Notes: generated by a model not told the origin, from the letters alone. A DNA stretch of 64,000 bases from Arabidopsis thaliana (GCF_000001735.4 NC_003076.8:4650001-4714000); one strand, 5' to 3'; counted from the stretch's first letter, positions 37,333 through 47,611 are shown. A program made the numbers and translations.

Positions 37333-39624
37333 CTAACGACCACCAAACCAACCTCTTGGCGGTTGCTGCTGCTGCTGCTGCATCATAGCTCCTCTATCTC
37401 CATTCATCAGCTTATCTAAAACAACATTGAGGTCAACAGCTTGACCGTTCTCTGTCAATGTTCTCACTGTTCCTCTCACTTGGTCCCTTGGGAACCCCAT
37501 GCTAACCACTTTGTCAATGACATCATCGACTGGGGCTCTGTTTCCTGATCTTGGGGAATCTGAGCCACCACCACTTCCACCGCTGCTGATGGCTGATGCC
37601 ATTGGTAAACCTTGTGGTAGTGGGCGTGCCATTGGGAGCTGTGGGTAGGCACCAGATCCACTTCCACTCTGATGTGTGGGTTTCACAGATGGGGTGTTTC
37701 CATACTGTGAAGGTGGCCCGGTATACGGGTATGATTCAGGAGAATATCCGGAAGGAAAACCTGAATTGGATCTGCCGCCTGGTCCATCATACATTGATGG
37801 TGGCGTTGGAGGAGCGTTGTAGTACTGTTGAGATGGGGCAGAACCTGGAGGTGGATGAGAAGGTGGTTGACGAGGAGGGTTTGGCGGGTAAGATTGCTGA
37901 GGGTAAGGTGGTTCCTCCGGGTTGTAGCCTGACGGGTGTTGGAGCTGAGGAGGCGGCTGTTGCGGGTATTGTGGCTGTTGAGGAGGTGGCTGGTAAGGGG
38001 GTTGATGCAATGACTGGGTTGGTGGAGGAGGTTGATAAGGAGGCTGGATTGTTGGAGGTGGCTGGGACTGACCAGACGGAGGGAAATAAGGCTCTTGTTG
38101 GGGAGAGAACTGGTTAGGAAGCTGAGGCAGTTGTAATGAAGGTGGTGAGAGACCGTGCTGTGAGGCAGGCGGTTGGATAAATTGTTGTGGTGGGAGGCCC
38201 TGCTGAGTAAGAGACGGGGGAGCTGCAGCAGAAGCTGGTGGCTGAGGCAGAGATGCAGGCGGCTGAGCAGTGGGTTCAACATGTGTAGAGTGTGTCTCCG
38301 GCTGCTGGTTTACCTTTGATAACTGGAGCTTTGAAAGTTGAAGCTGCGCCTCAACTATTTCTTGTTTGTCCTTCAACAACTGTACACCGTTTTGCACCTG
38401 AATGCAATCATACAAAGAAGGAACTGAGGAATCTAGGATCTTGATAGATGATATAGCGAAAAGTATGAAAGCTCAGATGCATTGAAACATGAAAAATATG
38501 AAACCAGAAACTTGTTTGACGTTAACAGATCAAGAATTCCCAGGCCAGTCAAGAAATGGCATCCAAAACCAAAAGGCAGAGAAGAACGTTTGTCTAGTAT
38601 CTCAGATTCATGTGATTATTTCTAATTTCAAATTAATCTCCATTAGGTATCCCAAAAGAGTAGAGTACCTCTAACATGATGTTTTCAAGCTGTCTCAATT
38701 TACCATCAGTTTTTCCATGACTGTTCCCAACAGAAACTTTCACATCATCAACCAAATTCTCGAGATCTCGGGTTCTGGTCTCCAGCTGCGTTAGACGTGC
38801 ACTGACACCTTCCATAACATGTAACAATTTATCAGCATGGGCCTTCATTGTCCGATCGATCGCAGATATAATCGCTGACTCGGGGGAATTTCGATCCTTC
38901 TCAGCAAACAACTTTGAAGGTTCGAGAGAGTCCATAGAGCCATAACTCTGAAAGAACGAACAAATGCAACAAGTAAGGCTAAGTGTGATAATTGTCATAA
39001 TCCTAACCATGCAAGCATCAAGCAAGGTTTAAGCAAACATTATAATGTAGAAAACAGATAAGCAAATGATCGTTGTTACACAAAGTCTCTGCTTTCAACT
39101 TCACACGATGATAAATGTAAGCACAGTGAAGAATAACACAGAGCCGAGCTTGGGAACAAGAACCAGAACTAGTACATATCTTCTAAACCTAAAGAAACCT
39201 TAAGAACCGATTCTAATAAGCCAAATAACGTAAAATCGTGATTAACTAGTGAAGCCAACAAACGAAGCTAGATTGATCGCAAATCACAAAGACCGGGAGA
39301 TATAGGAGAACTTAGAAATATTACTCTTGCGGAAGAAGCTGAAACCGGTTTAGGATCAGACGCATCCCAAACCCTAGCAGCCGTGGAATTAACAGATCCG
39401 GCGAGATCTAAAGCGTGGTGAGACAATCCGGCGGAGGCATTAGGGCGCATAGGTTGGAAATCATAGCTAGGGAAGATAGCTTCCTTCTTCGATTCCAATC
39501 CATTATCGCCGACACGGTAGTTCTGATGATCGCCGTCTTGTGAATTGTTGCTGTTGTCGTTCATGAGATCCATTATCTGCTTATCCGAGAACAGGGCCGA
39601 TTTTATTAGATCGAAAGATTGCAT
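37333..39624 (-). CDS. Proline/glutamine-rich protein with DUF1421 and UBA-like C-terminus
   Basis: Three exons on the minus strand: 39325-39624, 38669-38947, 37333-38397, giving 547 residues. Exon 1 is hydrophilic with Asn, Ser and Ala runs. Exon 2 and the start of exon 3 (about residues 100-235) form long amphipathic, Leu/Lys/Glu-rich helices, likely a coiled coil. Residues about 235-455 are dominated by Pro, Gln and Tyr (PPP, PQQP and QPPYQPP repeats), an intrinsically disordered segment. The last 60 residues hold a UBA-like helical fold (DDVIDKVVSMGFPRDQVR), as in DUF1421 proteins, and end with a Gln run. Function is unknown to me; possible roles are ubiquitin binding or granule scaffolding. 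I remember the locus as At5g14540. Long antisense frames here are composition artefacts. Confidence 0.88.
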
Positions 39625-39912
39625 TATATAATTTTTTTAGTCTCCCTTGATTTCGATTTTATATGATTTTCTAACTTCCTGATGAAATAATGTCATCATT
39701 TTTCATCGGTCTTGTTGCTTTTTCTAAGTCAGCATTTCAACTAATTGCTGAAGCCAGTTGGGCCTACTAACTTAAATTGGCCCATAACTATTTACTTTCT
39801 GCAACGATGAAATCTCAAACACAACTCGATGGAGGGACAAAAGAAGAACCAGCAGGATTTTACTGCAGTTACGACTTTGAGAACAACTTAAAACATGACT
39901 AACTCAAAAGTC
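39625..39912. other. Spacer between Pro-rich gene and U2 snRNA
   Basis: Holds the 5' region of the Pro/Gln-rich gene, with site II elements TGGGCC near 39760 and TTGGCCCA near 39777. No other gene seen. Confidence 0.4.
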
Positions 39913-40102
39913 TTTACACTGTGATTGGTGGGATACGCCAATCCCTTGCAATAGTGTGAGCACAAATAGCAAGCTATTTTGATGGCTCACTCCCTCAATA
40001 AATTGAGTTAATATCGTGTGAACCGATGGTCCACATATCAGATATTAAACTGATAAGAACAGATACTACACTTGATCTTAGCCAAAAGGCCGAGAAAGGT
40101 AT
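39913..40102 (-). ncRNA. U2 spliceosomal snRNA gene
   Basis: The transcript should start at 40102 with AUACCUUUCUCGG, the conserved U2 5' end. The branch-point recognition element GUAGUA lies at 40069-40064. Stem-loop IIa (UUCUUAUCAGUUUAAUAUC) and IIb follow. A putative Sm site, AAUUUAUUGA, is at 40004-39995. Two 3' hairpins close the RNA; the last has an ACACU/AGUGU base. The 3' end is set by that hairpin and is approximate. A USE and TATA with Pol II spacing lie upstream. The first 100 nt are canonical and the 3' half looks more variable. Whether this copy is expressed cannot be told from sequence. Confidence 0.93.
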
Positions 40103-40126
40103 GCTTAGGTAAGTAAATCGTGATCC

Positions 40127-40180
40127 TTTTTATAGCAAAACTTTGCCTTTGGTTTGCAAATACACTTCCGATGTGGGACT
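40127..40180 (-). promoter_or_regulatory. U2 snRNA promoter: USE and TATA
   Basis: The plant upstream sequence element GTCCCACATCG is at 40180-40170 and TATAAAAA at 40134-40127, 35 bp apart. That is the Pol II arrangement; Pol III snRNA genes have about 10 bp less. The predicted transcript start lies 25 bp after the TATA. Confidence 0.93.
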
Positions 40181-40306
40181 TGTTTAAGCTGAACACTTGA
40201 TGGAAAGTTACTCGTAAGTCATTTATTGAGGAATACGTTTAAAGATTAAAGATTGAATGTTGAGGAAAATTAATTTATTGAGAAAATTTTCAAGTTATTG
40301 ATTGAT

Positions 40307-40434
40307 AGAGTTAATCTCAGTAAGAGACAACCCTCCAAAAATAGGCGTATGCCGCTTGGTACGACAAGCACACGGTATTCTTTAGTAAAAGGCGAAAGAA
40401 TAGTTCGCTATGTGCTTATTGCACGGCTCCGTGA
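40307..40434 (-). ncRNA. U5 spliceosomal snRNA gene
   Basis: This RNA has the invariant U5 loop I, CGCCUUUUACU, at 40394-40384. It is closed by AUUCUUU/AAAGAAU, then an outer stem AAGCAC/GUGCUU and a base stem GCCGUGC/GUACC-GCGGC. The Sm site AUUUUUGG is at 40342-40335. A terminal stem-loop with one bulged U follows, ending near 40307 (AGGGUUGU-CUC with GAGAUUAACUCU). The upstream USE and TATA place the start at about 40434, giving roughly 128 nt, normal for U5. The structure is fully compensated, so this looks like a real gene and not a fragment. I do not recall a named locus for it. Confidence 0.9.
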
Positions 40435-40458
40435 ATTTTCTTCGAGAGCTCTCTCCGT

Positions 40459-40511
40459 TTTATATATGCCTTGAGTTTGTTATTCTTCTCTCTGTGTTTA
40501 CGATGTGGGAC
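40459..40511 (-). promoter_or_regulatory. U5 snRNA promoter: USE and TATA
   Basis: USE GTCCCACATCG at 40511-40501, identical to that of the U2 gene. TATATAAA at 40466-40459, 34 bp after the USE. Same Pol II geometry as at 40127-40180, on the same strand. Confidence 0.9.
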
Positions 40512-40557
40512 TAAAACCAATATATGCAAAATTTACGCGCTCTCTTTTGTCACAAAG

Positions 40558-40648
40558 AATATGGGCTTTTATTACTTTTCCCCACTCTCCATGCAAGTTA
40601 TTAAACAAAATTGCTAATATGGGCTTTTGTAACTTTGCCCCACTTTTC
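40558..40648. repeat. Short direct repeat upstream of U5 gene
   Basis: Two units with a 58 bp period start at 40558 and 40616. Each reads AATATGGGCTTTT followed by T-rich sequence and CCCCAC. Each carries a TGGGCT element. They lie just upstream of the U5 USE and about 100-180 bp before the MIR398B promoter region. Confidence 0.6.
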
Positions 40649-40745
40649 GTAATTGTGAGGCCACTTTGATCTAAATTTAGAATATGGGGACTAGGGACCA
40701 TAGAGAAATTTTAATACTACCATAGAAAGTTCGGAAATTCTGCTA

Positions 40746-40947
40746 GTACAAAACTCGCCGTTGTACTTTCAGAAAAGTACAATGATGATGATTTTCTTCT
40801 TTTAATCAAGTTTGCAGTACACATGTCCGAAGTTTTTTCTTGTACTATCCCAAACATAATGAATGCCACATAACTTGCTCGTGTACTACACAATTGTTGT
40901 GGTGTTATTGTGTACTACCCAATCCATTCATTGTCTGTGTATTTATA
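40746..40947 (+). promoter_or_regulatory. MIR398B promoter with seven GTAC cores
   Basis: GTAC occurs at 40746, 40763, 40777, 40817, 40842, 40883 and 40912. GTAC is the core of the copper response element bound by SPL7, and MIR398B is an established SPL7 target under copper deficiency. A TATA-like TATTTATAG lies near 40939-40947. Chance would give about one GTAC in 256 bp, so seven in 170 bp is a strong cluster. Confidence 0.85.
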
Positions 40948-41022
40948 GTTTCCAGCATGTTTGAGACAAACCAAAACTCAAAATGTAATAACAAGAAGAT
41001 ATCAATATATCATGAAGGTAGT

Positions 41023-41135
41023 GGATCTCGACAGGGTTGATATGAGAACACACGAGTAATCAACGGCTGTAATGACGCTACGTCATTGTTACAGCTCTCG
41101 TTTTCATGTGTTCTCAGGTCACCCCTGCTGAGCTC
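41023..41135 (+). ncRNA. MIR398B: MIR398b precursor hairpin
   Basis: The mature miR398b/c sequence is present exactly at 41107-41127 (begins TGTGTTCTCAGG, ends ACCCCTG). The star strand is at 41033-41053 (begins AGGGTTGATATG). The two pair across a loop containing GACGCTACGTC. The arms outside the duplex (GGATCTCGAC and GCTGAGCTC) also pair. miR398 targets Cu/Zn superoxide dismutases CSD1 and CSD2 and the chaperone CCS, so that copper is spared when scarce. The ending CCCCTG separates b/c from miR398a. I remember the locus as At5g14545. Confidence 0.98.
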
Positions 41136-41433
41136 TTTCTCTACCGTCCATCTTTTATCAAGGCTGGCTTTTACTCATTTACCAAATGGTGTAAGTTTCT
41201 ATGTAAATTCGTCATCGTAAGTATTACAGATGAAATCACAGTAGTACAATTGTACAAACATAGTAACTCTTGGTTATCTTACGTACCTATGTGTAATATA
41301 TGCTTTAAATGGTGAAGGATCTACTTATTGTCATGCTCTTTGCCCTCTAACAAGATAGTCTGCCAAAGAAATAGAGGAAGTAAAGAAACCCACAATGAGT
41401 TCATCAAAATGTTTGTGATGTTAGTTTCTTAGT

Positions 41434-43732
41434 TTAAGCTATGATAGTGAAAGAAAAGTTTACTTCACGGAGTAGGCGGAGAGCGGCGGGACGAGTGAAC
41501 TTCCTGGCGAAGAGGAAGCACGGTGATGGTTTCCCTTTACTGCTACACCATTCTCGCCGGTATTCAGTCTCGTAGTTGATATTGTCGATTCCCTGAGAAT
41601 CAATGTGTTTAGTTAGAGATTCTATTTATGTTTTAAGTTTGTAAGAGGGCTAAAGCCATGGCAAGAAAAAAAGAAAAAGAGATACATACATTGTAATGGA
41701 TAGTTTCATTTCTACCAAATAAAATGTTGGTCTTACGGATGCTTACCTTAATGGACTGTATAAGATCAGGAGTAGCATCAGAAAACTTGTAAGTCATAGG
41801 ATGCCATCCACGACGTTCATTACTTTTCGAGGATGAAAGGTCCCAAGCTGAGTGTGTCAGTGATCTTCGTGTGAGTTCGCTATCTACACCCTTTTGCTGA
41901 AATTTGAAGAAGCATTACCAGATTTGATTAGTAATACTATTTATTTCTAAACAACAATTCACATGGTTGGATCAAACATTGATCTTACAGATAGCAATGT
42001 CTGAACATAGTGCTCATCAGGTATACAGTTGTGTTCCTTCCAACCTTCAGCTGGCTACACAATAAGATTACATTAGTACAACACATCGTGTCCTGGTCAT
42101 CAAACTGTAAATGCCTGCCAGATTCTACAGAGTAAAACATGTAGAAATCGAATGGGCATGAGCTAACGGGCAAGGAGGAACTGTTAATAACTTAATACGG
42201 TGCGGTAGTTAAATATGTGACCAGAGAAAAGCAACTTACTACAGGACGATCTCGCCAAAACTCTGGAAGTGATTTTCTCTGCAAGATCATATGCAAAAAA
42301 AAAAAGTGAGCCAACAGTGAAGAGTCCACTAACAAAGCAACTCTCACAATAAGACACTAAAATCTAAAATCAGTGGTTCTAACTTCTAAGTCTCTCTTGG
42401 CAGCTAAACCATCTTTCCTTTGAAAATTAATGAGTTAAAACAAAAAGCATATATCCCTCTTTACAGTATCACACTATAGAGGACAGCTCATAAGTTCAGT
42501 TACAGTATTACCAAACTTGCTAATGAAGTGAAGGTTTTAACAACTTACCCTGCAATGCTGCTGAAACATAGGAAAGACAGAGGTATCATTCACCACAATT
42601 TCTGCGTGTTTTCTATTCAGAACGACCCACTTAGAGAAGACAATGGGGTAAAGAAAACATAGCAGATAATATTGTCAGCTTAACTGCACACATTCAGAAT
42701 GACAGAATTCGTAGTCATTCAGAAACACATTTTACACAACAAGTGATTTGGAACTTCACCTGTGATCCTTTTCTCCAGTTACGAACAGGAATAATGGGAT
42801 TCATTCTAGGATTATAACGGCTATCTTTTGTATCTGCAAAGCTGCAATACAGAAAAATATTTAGTAATTTGGTGTCAAAGTTGAAATATGGAGTTATGTA
42901 AATAAGCAGCACGGACCTATCAACGAAACTAGTTGGTGTTGACATGATGTAGTTATACGTGTAGCTGAAACTGTACAGAGGTATGCAGCTGAGAAGAAAC
43001 CAAAAAAACTAAAAAATTCGTTAAGCAAGTCATCAACTACAATCCAAACATGAAAAGGTATTAACAGAATCAATCTCACCTATCAGAAAGAAAAACAAAG
43101 CGGTGATTAAATGAATCTCTAAGTGCATGTCTAAGCAATACACGTTCTGCTTCAATCATGGTTGATTCACCCCAATCTACCTGTAATTAGCAAATAAATC
43201 ATACGACTTATAAAAAACAATGCTGCTAATATCTAAATTGATACATTCTCATAGCAGCAACCTGTATACTGTCATTAAGTTGCCGATCCAAAAAGTACTT
43301 GGATCGCGTTGTAGCCTCGTTGAGAACAAATCCAGGTCTAGAATGAACATATATTGAGAACTTTCCATCCTCACCCTGCAGAAGCACATGTCATTATGGA
43401 CCAAGCTCAAATACGAGAGTCAGTGTTTCTGATCCCAATTAGAGGAGGAGGAGGAAGAGAAGAGTATATACCTTAAAGAAAGCATCCCAGACAAACTCGA
43501 GAGGGAGTCGATTCCGGGCAATGAAGAGGAAGGCAATCTGTGGTCTCTGATCTAGACGAGGCTTTTTAAGCGAATCGAGAGACGCAGAGATTCGATTGAA
43601 ACGAGCTTGTATAGATGCGAAACGAGCTTGTATAAATACGAAAGTCCCAAAGCAGAAAGCGAACATCAACGTGGCGTATACCTTCCTCTTCCATCTGTAC
43701 AGTAACTTCTGCTGAGACACCTTCTTCTTCAT
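41434..43732 (-). CDS. Core-2/I-branching-type glycosyltransferase (DUF266/GT14-like)
   Basis: Ten exons on the minus strand: 43472-43732, 43262-43375, 43080-43180, 42917-42988, 42760-42841, 42549-42629, 42240-42278, 41989-42054, 41747-41896, 41434-41592, giving 374 residues. It is type II with a membrane helix at about 18-35. The core-2 domain begins PQIAFLFIARNRLPLEFVWD, followed by FSIYVHSRPGF, VDWGESTMIEAERVLLRHAL, FNHRFVFLSDSCIPLYSF and FADTKDSRYNP. Near the end is KPSPCFLFARKF. Plant members are presumed Golgi glycosyltransferases; donors and acceptors are unknown. The last exon reads to TAA at 41436-41434, but a donor-like GTAAAC in it could give an alternative end, so the C-terminus is least sure. 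It lies between MIR398B and MIR398C on the opposite strand. I remember the locus as At5g14550. Confidence 0.87.
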
Positions 43733-44366
43733 TTTGGATCCACACAGAAAATCGCGCTCAAGTCAATTTTCCCGCCATTCGTCTCCGGTACACGCAGCTT
43801 CGAGTCTCTTTATTTCTATCGGTCGCGCGTCTCTGGTGAAACTAGAGCTGTTTCGAGGCAATTCAACTCTCGATCTCTGGAGACGAACCAGATCGAACAT
43901 GGAAGAATCTTCTTCAAAATCAGTGGAAGATTTACCGGTTGATTGAAGAGAACTCCAAGGAAGATGGCGTCGAACGCAAGGGAGAGTAATTACCGGAAAG
44001 GTTTGGTGATCGGGAAGACAAATCACGTGGAAGAAGATGAGCTTTCAGCTTTCACAGAGGAGACTTGGAGAGTGAGAAAGAAATAGAGGTGCTGGTGAGT
44101 GTGTAAAATCAATGAGTAGAGCTGGTGAAGTGGGCCTCTCTCTCTGATTTTTTCTTAAAGCGAACACTTCCCACTGGGATATTTTAAGCCCGGTCCAATT
44201 CTTACCCAGCAAATTATTATTTTATTCTTTTCGTTAACTATTTTTTTAACAGAATTCAAAATTTACAGAAAACTGGTTCGTGAAATAAATATCACAGTAG
44301 TGTGAAATAATAAACAAACACGTGAGGGCATCTTTGGAACACTTCCTAGTACCTCTTTGACGTTCC
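43733..44366. other. Leader of glycosyltransferase gene and upstream spacer
   Basis: The left 350 bp is GC-richer and looks like the leader and promoter of the minus-strand gene, with a possible leader intron donor near 44000. The rest is AT-rich up to the MIR398C promoter. A plus-strand frame at 43734-43946 starts here but I do not call it. Confidence 0.4.
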
Positions 44367-44600
44367 AACTAGTACAAAACTCGCCTTTGTACTACTGTCA
44401 GAGAAGTACAATGTTGATTTTTTTGTAAATCAGTTTCGCAGTACACAATTCTGTAGGTTTTTTTTATTGTACTAAAGAAAACGTATATGAATGCAACAAA
44501 TCGTTGGCCCGTTTGTTGTGTTGTGTTGTGTACTACAATTTGTGTGGTAATATTGTGTACTACACAATCCTTTCATCATTTGTTGTGTTGTGTATATATA
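44349..44600 (+). promoter_or_regulatory. MIR398C promoter with conserved GTAC cluster
   Basis: GTAC occurs at 44372, 44389, 44406, 44441, 44469, 44530 and 44557, the counterparts in order of the seven cores at MIR398B. One extra lies at 44349. TATATATA at 44593-44600 is the likely TATA, about 100 bp before the hairpin. Conservation of all seven cores while the DNA between has drifted argues for use by SPL7. Confidence 0.85.
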
Positions 44601-45072
44601 GTAGCTCTCAGCAGATTTGAAGGATATCGAAACTCAAACTGTAACAGTCCTTTTATTACTGGTTTAGAAGATAGATAAATATTGTTAAGGTAGTGGATCT
44701 CGACAGGGTTGATATGAGAACACACGAGCAATCAACGGCTATAACGACGCTACGTCATTGTTACAGCTCTCGTTTCATGTGTTCTCAGGTCACCCCTGCT
44801 GAGCTCTTTCTCTACCGTCCATGTTTTATCAACGCCGTGGCCCGTGGCTTCTATTCATTTACCAAATGGTGTAAGTTTCTATGTAAACTCGTTATCTTTA
44901 GTATTACAAATGAAATCACAAGTAGTACAAACGTAGAAACTCTTGGTAATCTTACGTACGCTTTGAATGATGAAGGATCTACTTTAATTTTCTTGCTATT
45001 TGTTCTTTTTTAACAAGAAAAGAAACAGAGGAAGAAAGAAACTCACAATGAGCTCATCAACACGATTGTGAT
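44367..45072 (+). repeat. MIR398 duplication unit, copy 2
   Basis: About 706 bp, homologous to 40741-41420 in the same orientation. The hairpin core is the best conserved part and the flanks carry many indels. Similarity ends near 45072 (CATCAACACGATTGTGAT). Confidence 0.85.
44695..44806 (+). ncRNA. MIR398C: MIR398c precursor hairpin
   Basis: The mature sequence is at 44778-44798 and is identical to that at MIR398B. The star is at 44705-44725, also identical. The loop differs at a few positions (ATAACGACG versus GTAATGACG), which shows the copies have diverged outside the duplex. Same targets as MIR398b. I remember the locus as At5g14565. Confidence 0.98.
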
Positions 45073-45330
45073 TTGTCAGAGTCACTTTGCCTATATTGTT
45101 ACAAGAGATACAAAAAGGATACAAACTAATTATGTCTTGTTTTGCAATGTTGTCAGCTCTAGTGTTGTTTATGGAAGGAGAATTTCAACACAAACAAGAA
45201 CATATATATATTTAAAAAAATTGATAGACTCTTTAACTTGATAACAGCAAATTCGTCCTTATTAGTAGTATACTAATGTTTTGCTATTGCTTTTGCTTTG
45301 GCCAAATGGGCCAGCAGTTCAAATGCGACA
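45073..45330. other. Spacer between MIR398 copy 2 and NRT2.7 3' end
   Basis: About 260 bp, AT-rich. It includes the 3' UTR of the minus-strand transporter gene. Nothing else seen. Confidence 0.4.
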
Positions 45331-46890
45331 TCAACAAACGGGACGTAGACTACCACTAACCACTTTACCTTCTTCATCTTCGTCTTCTACAAGGAGTCCC
45401 CGAGAAATATCTTCTTCTTCGGAAGATGACGAAGGCCCACAACACATTCCACCCCATTGTGGAAAGTAAATTGATGTAACAGAAAGAGCAAACACAAAAG
45501 TCATCAAACCCATAAGTGAAATGCTTCTCTGTTTTCGAACATCATCACCGGAAAACAACAGAAACTGCGTCACCACCGCACCAACCGTACCGCCGCTTCC
45601 CGTAATTCCCGCCACCACTCCTAACGATCTGTCATTATAAACAAAACCAAATTAAAACCAAACCGAAATTATTAGCAAAAACCGGATTGGTAGACTTTAA
45701 ACTAACCGCGTGGAGACGAAAGGGACCACGCCAAATACAAGGCCAGAAGCAGCTTGAACGAAAACAGAGAAGACCCACATGACGAGGATTGATCCCCAGA
45801 GCGAGTTGACTCGTCCGAGTAACACGCACAACAACCCAGCCACCGATTGCACGATCCATAGCCCCCACAGCCTCCCTCTCATACCGAATCTCTTCCCCAG
45901 CGCATCCGATATCATCCCTCCCGCCGGTCGCGACGCAATGTTCGATATCCCGAAACTCGCCGCGATCGTCCCCGCCGCCTCCAGATTCACTCCAAATCTC
46001 TCGTAGAAATATCCGGCGATCACGTTGTCCGTCGTTAGCTCGACGCCGTACGAGTATCCGTAGAGCAGCGCTAAGATCCACGCTCTGTAATTTCCAAGTC
46101 CGCCGATTAGGATCTCGACGAAACTGGAACGTTCGTCTTCTTCAACTACTAGTACTTCTTCTTCTTCAGGAATTGTGAGTTTGTTCTGGTTCGAGTTTTT
46201 TCTGTTACCGTGGGGAGTATCTTGGCCGTAGAGGAGAACGAGGACGGCCGTTGTAACCTGAAAAATGGCGGGAAATACGAAGGACACGCGCCAGGCGACG
46301 GCGCGTGGAAGGAATTCGGCTATGGTGGAGTATATGAGAGGCATAAGGAGCTGAGAGATACCGGCGCCGACGTTAGCCCAACCGGCTGAGACACCGTTAG
46401 CGAGACCAATGACGTTACCGGAGAACATGGAGGACATCCAGTATTGATTGGCTACGAAATTAGCGAGCGAGAAGCCGACGAAGAAACGGACGAGGATGAA
46501 GGACGTCGGAGAGGAGACGAGTGAGGCGGAGAGGATTACAGGAGCGGTGAGAAAAGAGAGAATCGCTGAGGAAGTACGTGGTCCGATGAGATCACAGAGT
46601 GGTCCCATAGCGAGGCGAGAGAAGATGGAGCCAGCGAAGGAAGCGATTCCGGCGGCGGATACGGTGGAGGCAGAGAGGTTGAGGTCGGAGGAGATGACGG
46701 GGACCAGAGGAGGGATGGAGAAGGTGGAGAAGAAGCATGAGAAGAGTGAGAGCCAAGCTAGGTGAAAGGCTCGTGAGTGTGGCGAGGAGAGAGAGAATGG
46801 TCGGAAGACGGTGGCTCGACCATCGGAATCAACCGGGATAGTGGAATCTGAAAACGACGGCGGTTTGGTGTTGCGTTGAGATGGCTCCAT
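45331..46890 (-). CDS. NRT2.7: High-affinity nitrate transporter NRT2.7
   Basis: Two exons on the minus strand, 45707-46890 and 45331-45628, giving 493 residues, the known length. It is a major facilitator protein with about 12 membrane helices from residue 40 on. The MFS loop motif is GPLCDLIGPRT at 96-106. The nitrate/nitrite porter motif AGWANVGAG is at 169-177. The central loop is acidic (EEEEVLVVEEDE) and the C-terminal tail has a Ser/Glu cluster. NRT2.7 sits in the tonoplast and loads nitrate into seed vacuoles (published); it is the most divergent Arabidopsis NRT2 and has only this one intron. I remember the locus as At5g14570. Confidence 0.95.
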
Positions 46891-47611
46891 TACTCTCGGA
46901 GAAGAAAACTCGCTGACGACTCTTACTTACACGACCACCCAATCAATGAACATTATCTTTGAATTTAAATCTTTCATGAACAATAAAATGACTCAGAGGC
47001 AAACTTTTGGCAACTTTCGAGTAATCTTAATTCAAACCCAAATGCTCAATCAAAATGTGAAATTCAATTTTAGTTCCTCGTCTCTTGGCTTAAATTAATT
47101 TTTGACGTCAATTGTTGAAATGAATTTGTAATTTAGAAGAAAATATATTCGGACAAATAATATCTATCAAGAATGCCATTGGGATGCGTAGTTTCTATCT
47201 TTAGCTGCCGACTTGGGTTTTTGGTGCTTTTGTATTTTTGTAAAAATTGGACAAAAATGATGAAACTTGCGTTACGCACCTTTCAGACGTCAGTTACTAA
47301 GACACTAAACAATACAATCCACTTTCGGTTCCACAAAACCCCCCCAATAAAAGAGAAACAAAATGGCACATCACAAGGCCAAAGTAAAAGACTAGTTACC
47401 TAACCGAGTTCATTAGCTTTCCTCAAGTTGTGACGCCAATGAATCTATCCATCTACCAAGATTTGCTCACCAAAAGCAGCTAACGAGCATCTCTTGATTC
47501 GATCCGTATGATAAAAACATTTCAAGCAAAACTCTCGTATGATCCATATGATCGACTCCACATGATCCCTTGGGTTGAAAAAACCTTGTAGAAAGGAAAG
47601 AGAGTTTACCA
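46891..47611. other. NRT2.7 promoter and PNPase 3' region
   Basis: A 720 bp interval. AT-rich promoter DNA for NRT2.7 (-) on the left and the 3' region of the PNPase gene (-) on the right. The plus-strand frame at 47173-47403 lacks features and is not called. Confidence 0.4.

Larger units (their letters stand above)
40741..41420 (+). repeat. MIR398 duplication unit, copy 1
   Basis: About 680 bp similar over its whole length to 44367-45072. It includes promoter elements, the miR398 hairpin and about 280 bp downstream. Shared downstream blocks include CTCTTTCTCTACCGTCCAT, ACCAAATGGTGTAAGTTTCT and CACAATGAG-TCATCAA. The match stops within about 15 bp of the stop codon of the minus-strand glycosyltransferase gene. 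Confidence 0.85.

Noticed and set aside
37596-38117. Long plus-strand frame of 173 residues
   Set aside because: It is antisense to the Pro/Gln-rich gene; the repetitive codons leave the opposite strand open. Composition is Val/Gly/Glu-rich with no domain.
43734-43946. Possible divergent small gene next to the glycosyltransferase start
   Set aside because: It coincides with the leader of the minus-strand gene, has biased Ser/Arg composition and no recognisable feature. A real short gene cannot be excluded.
47173-47403. Plus-strand frame of 76 residues upstream of NRT2.7
   Set aside because: No domain and AT-rich surroundings; likely random.
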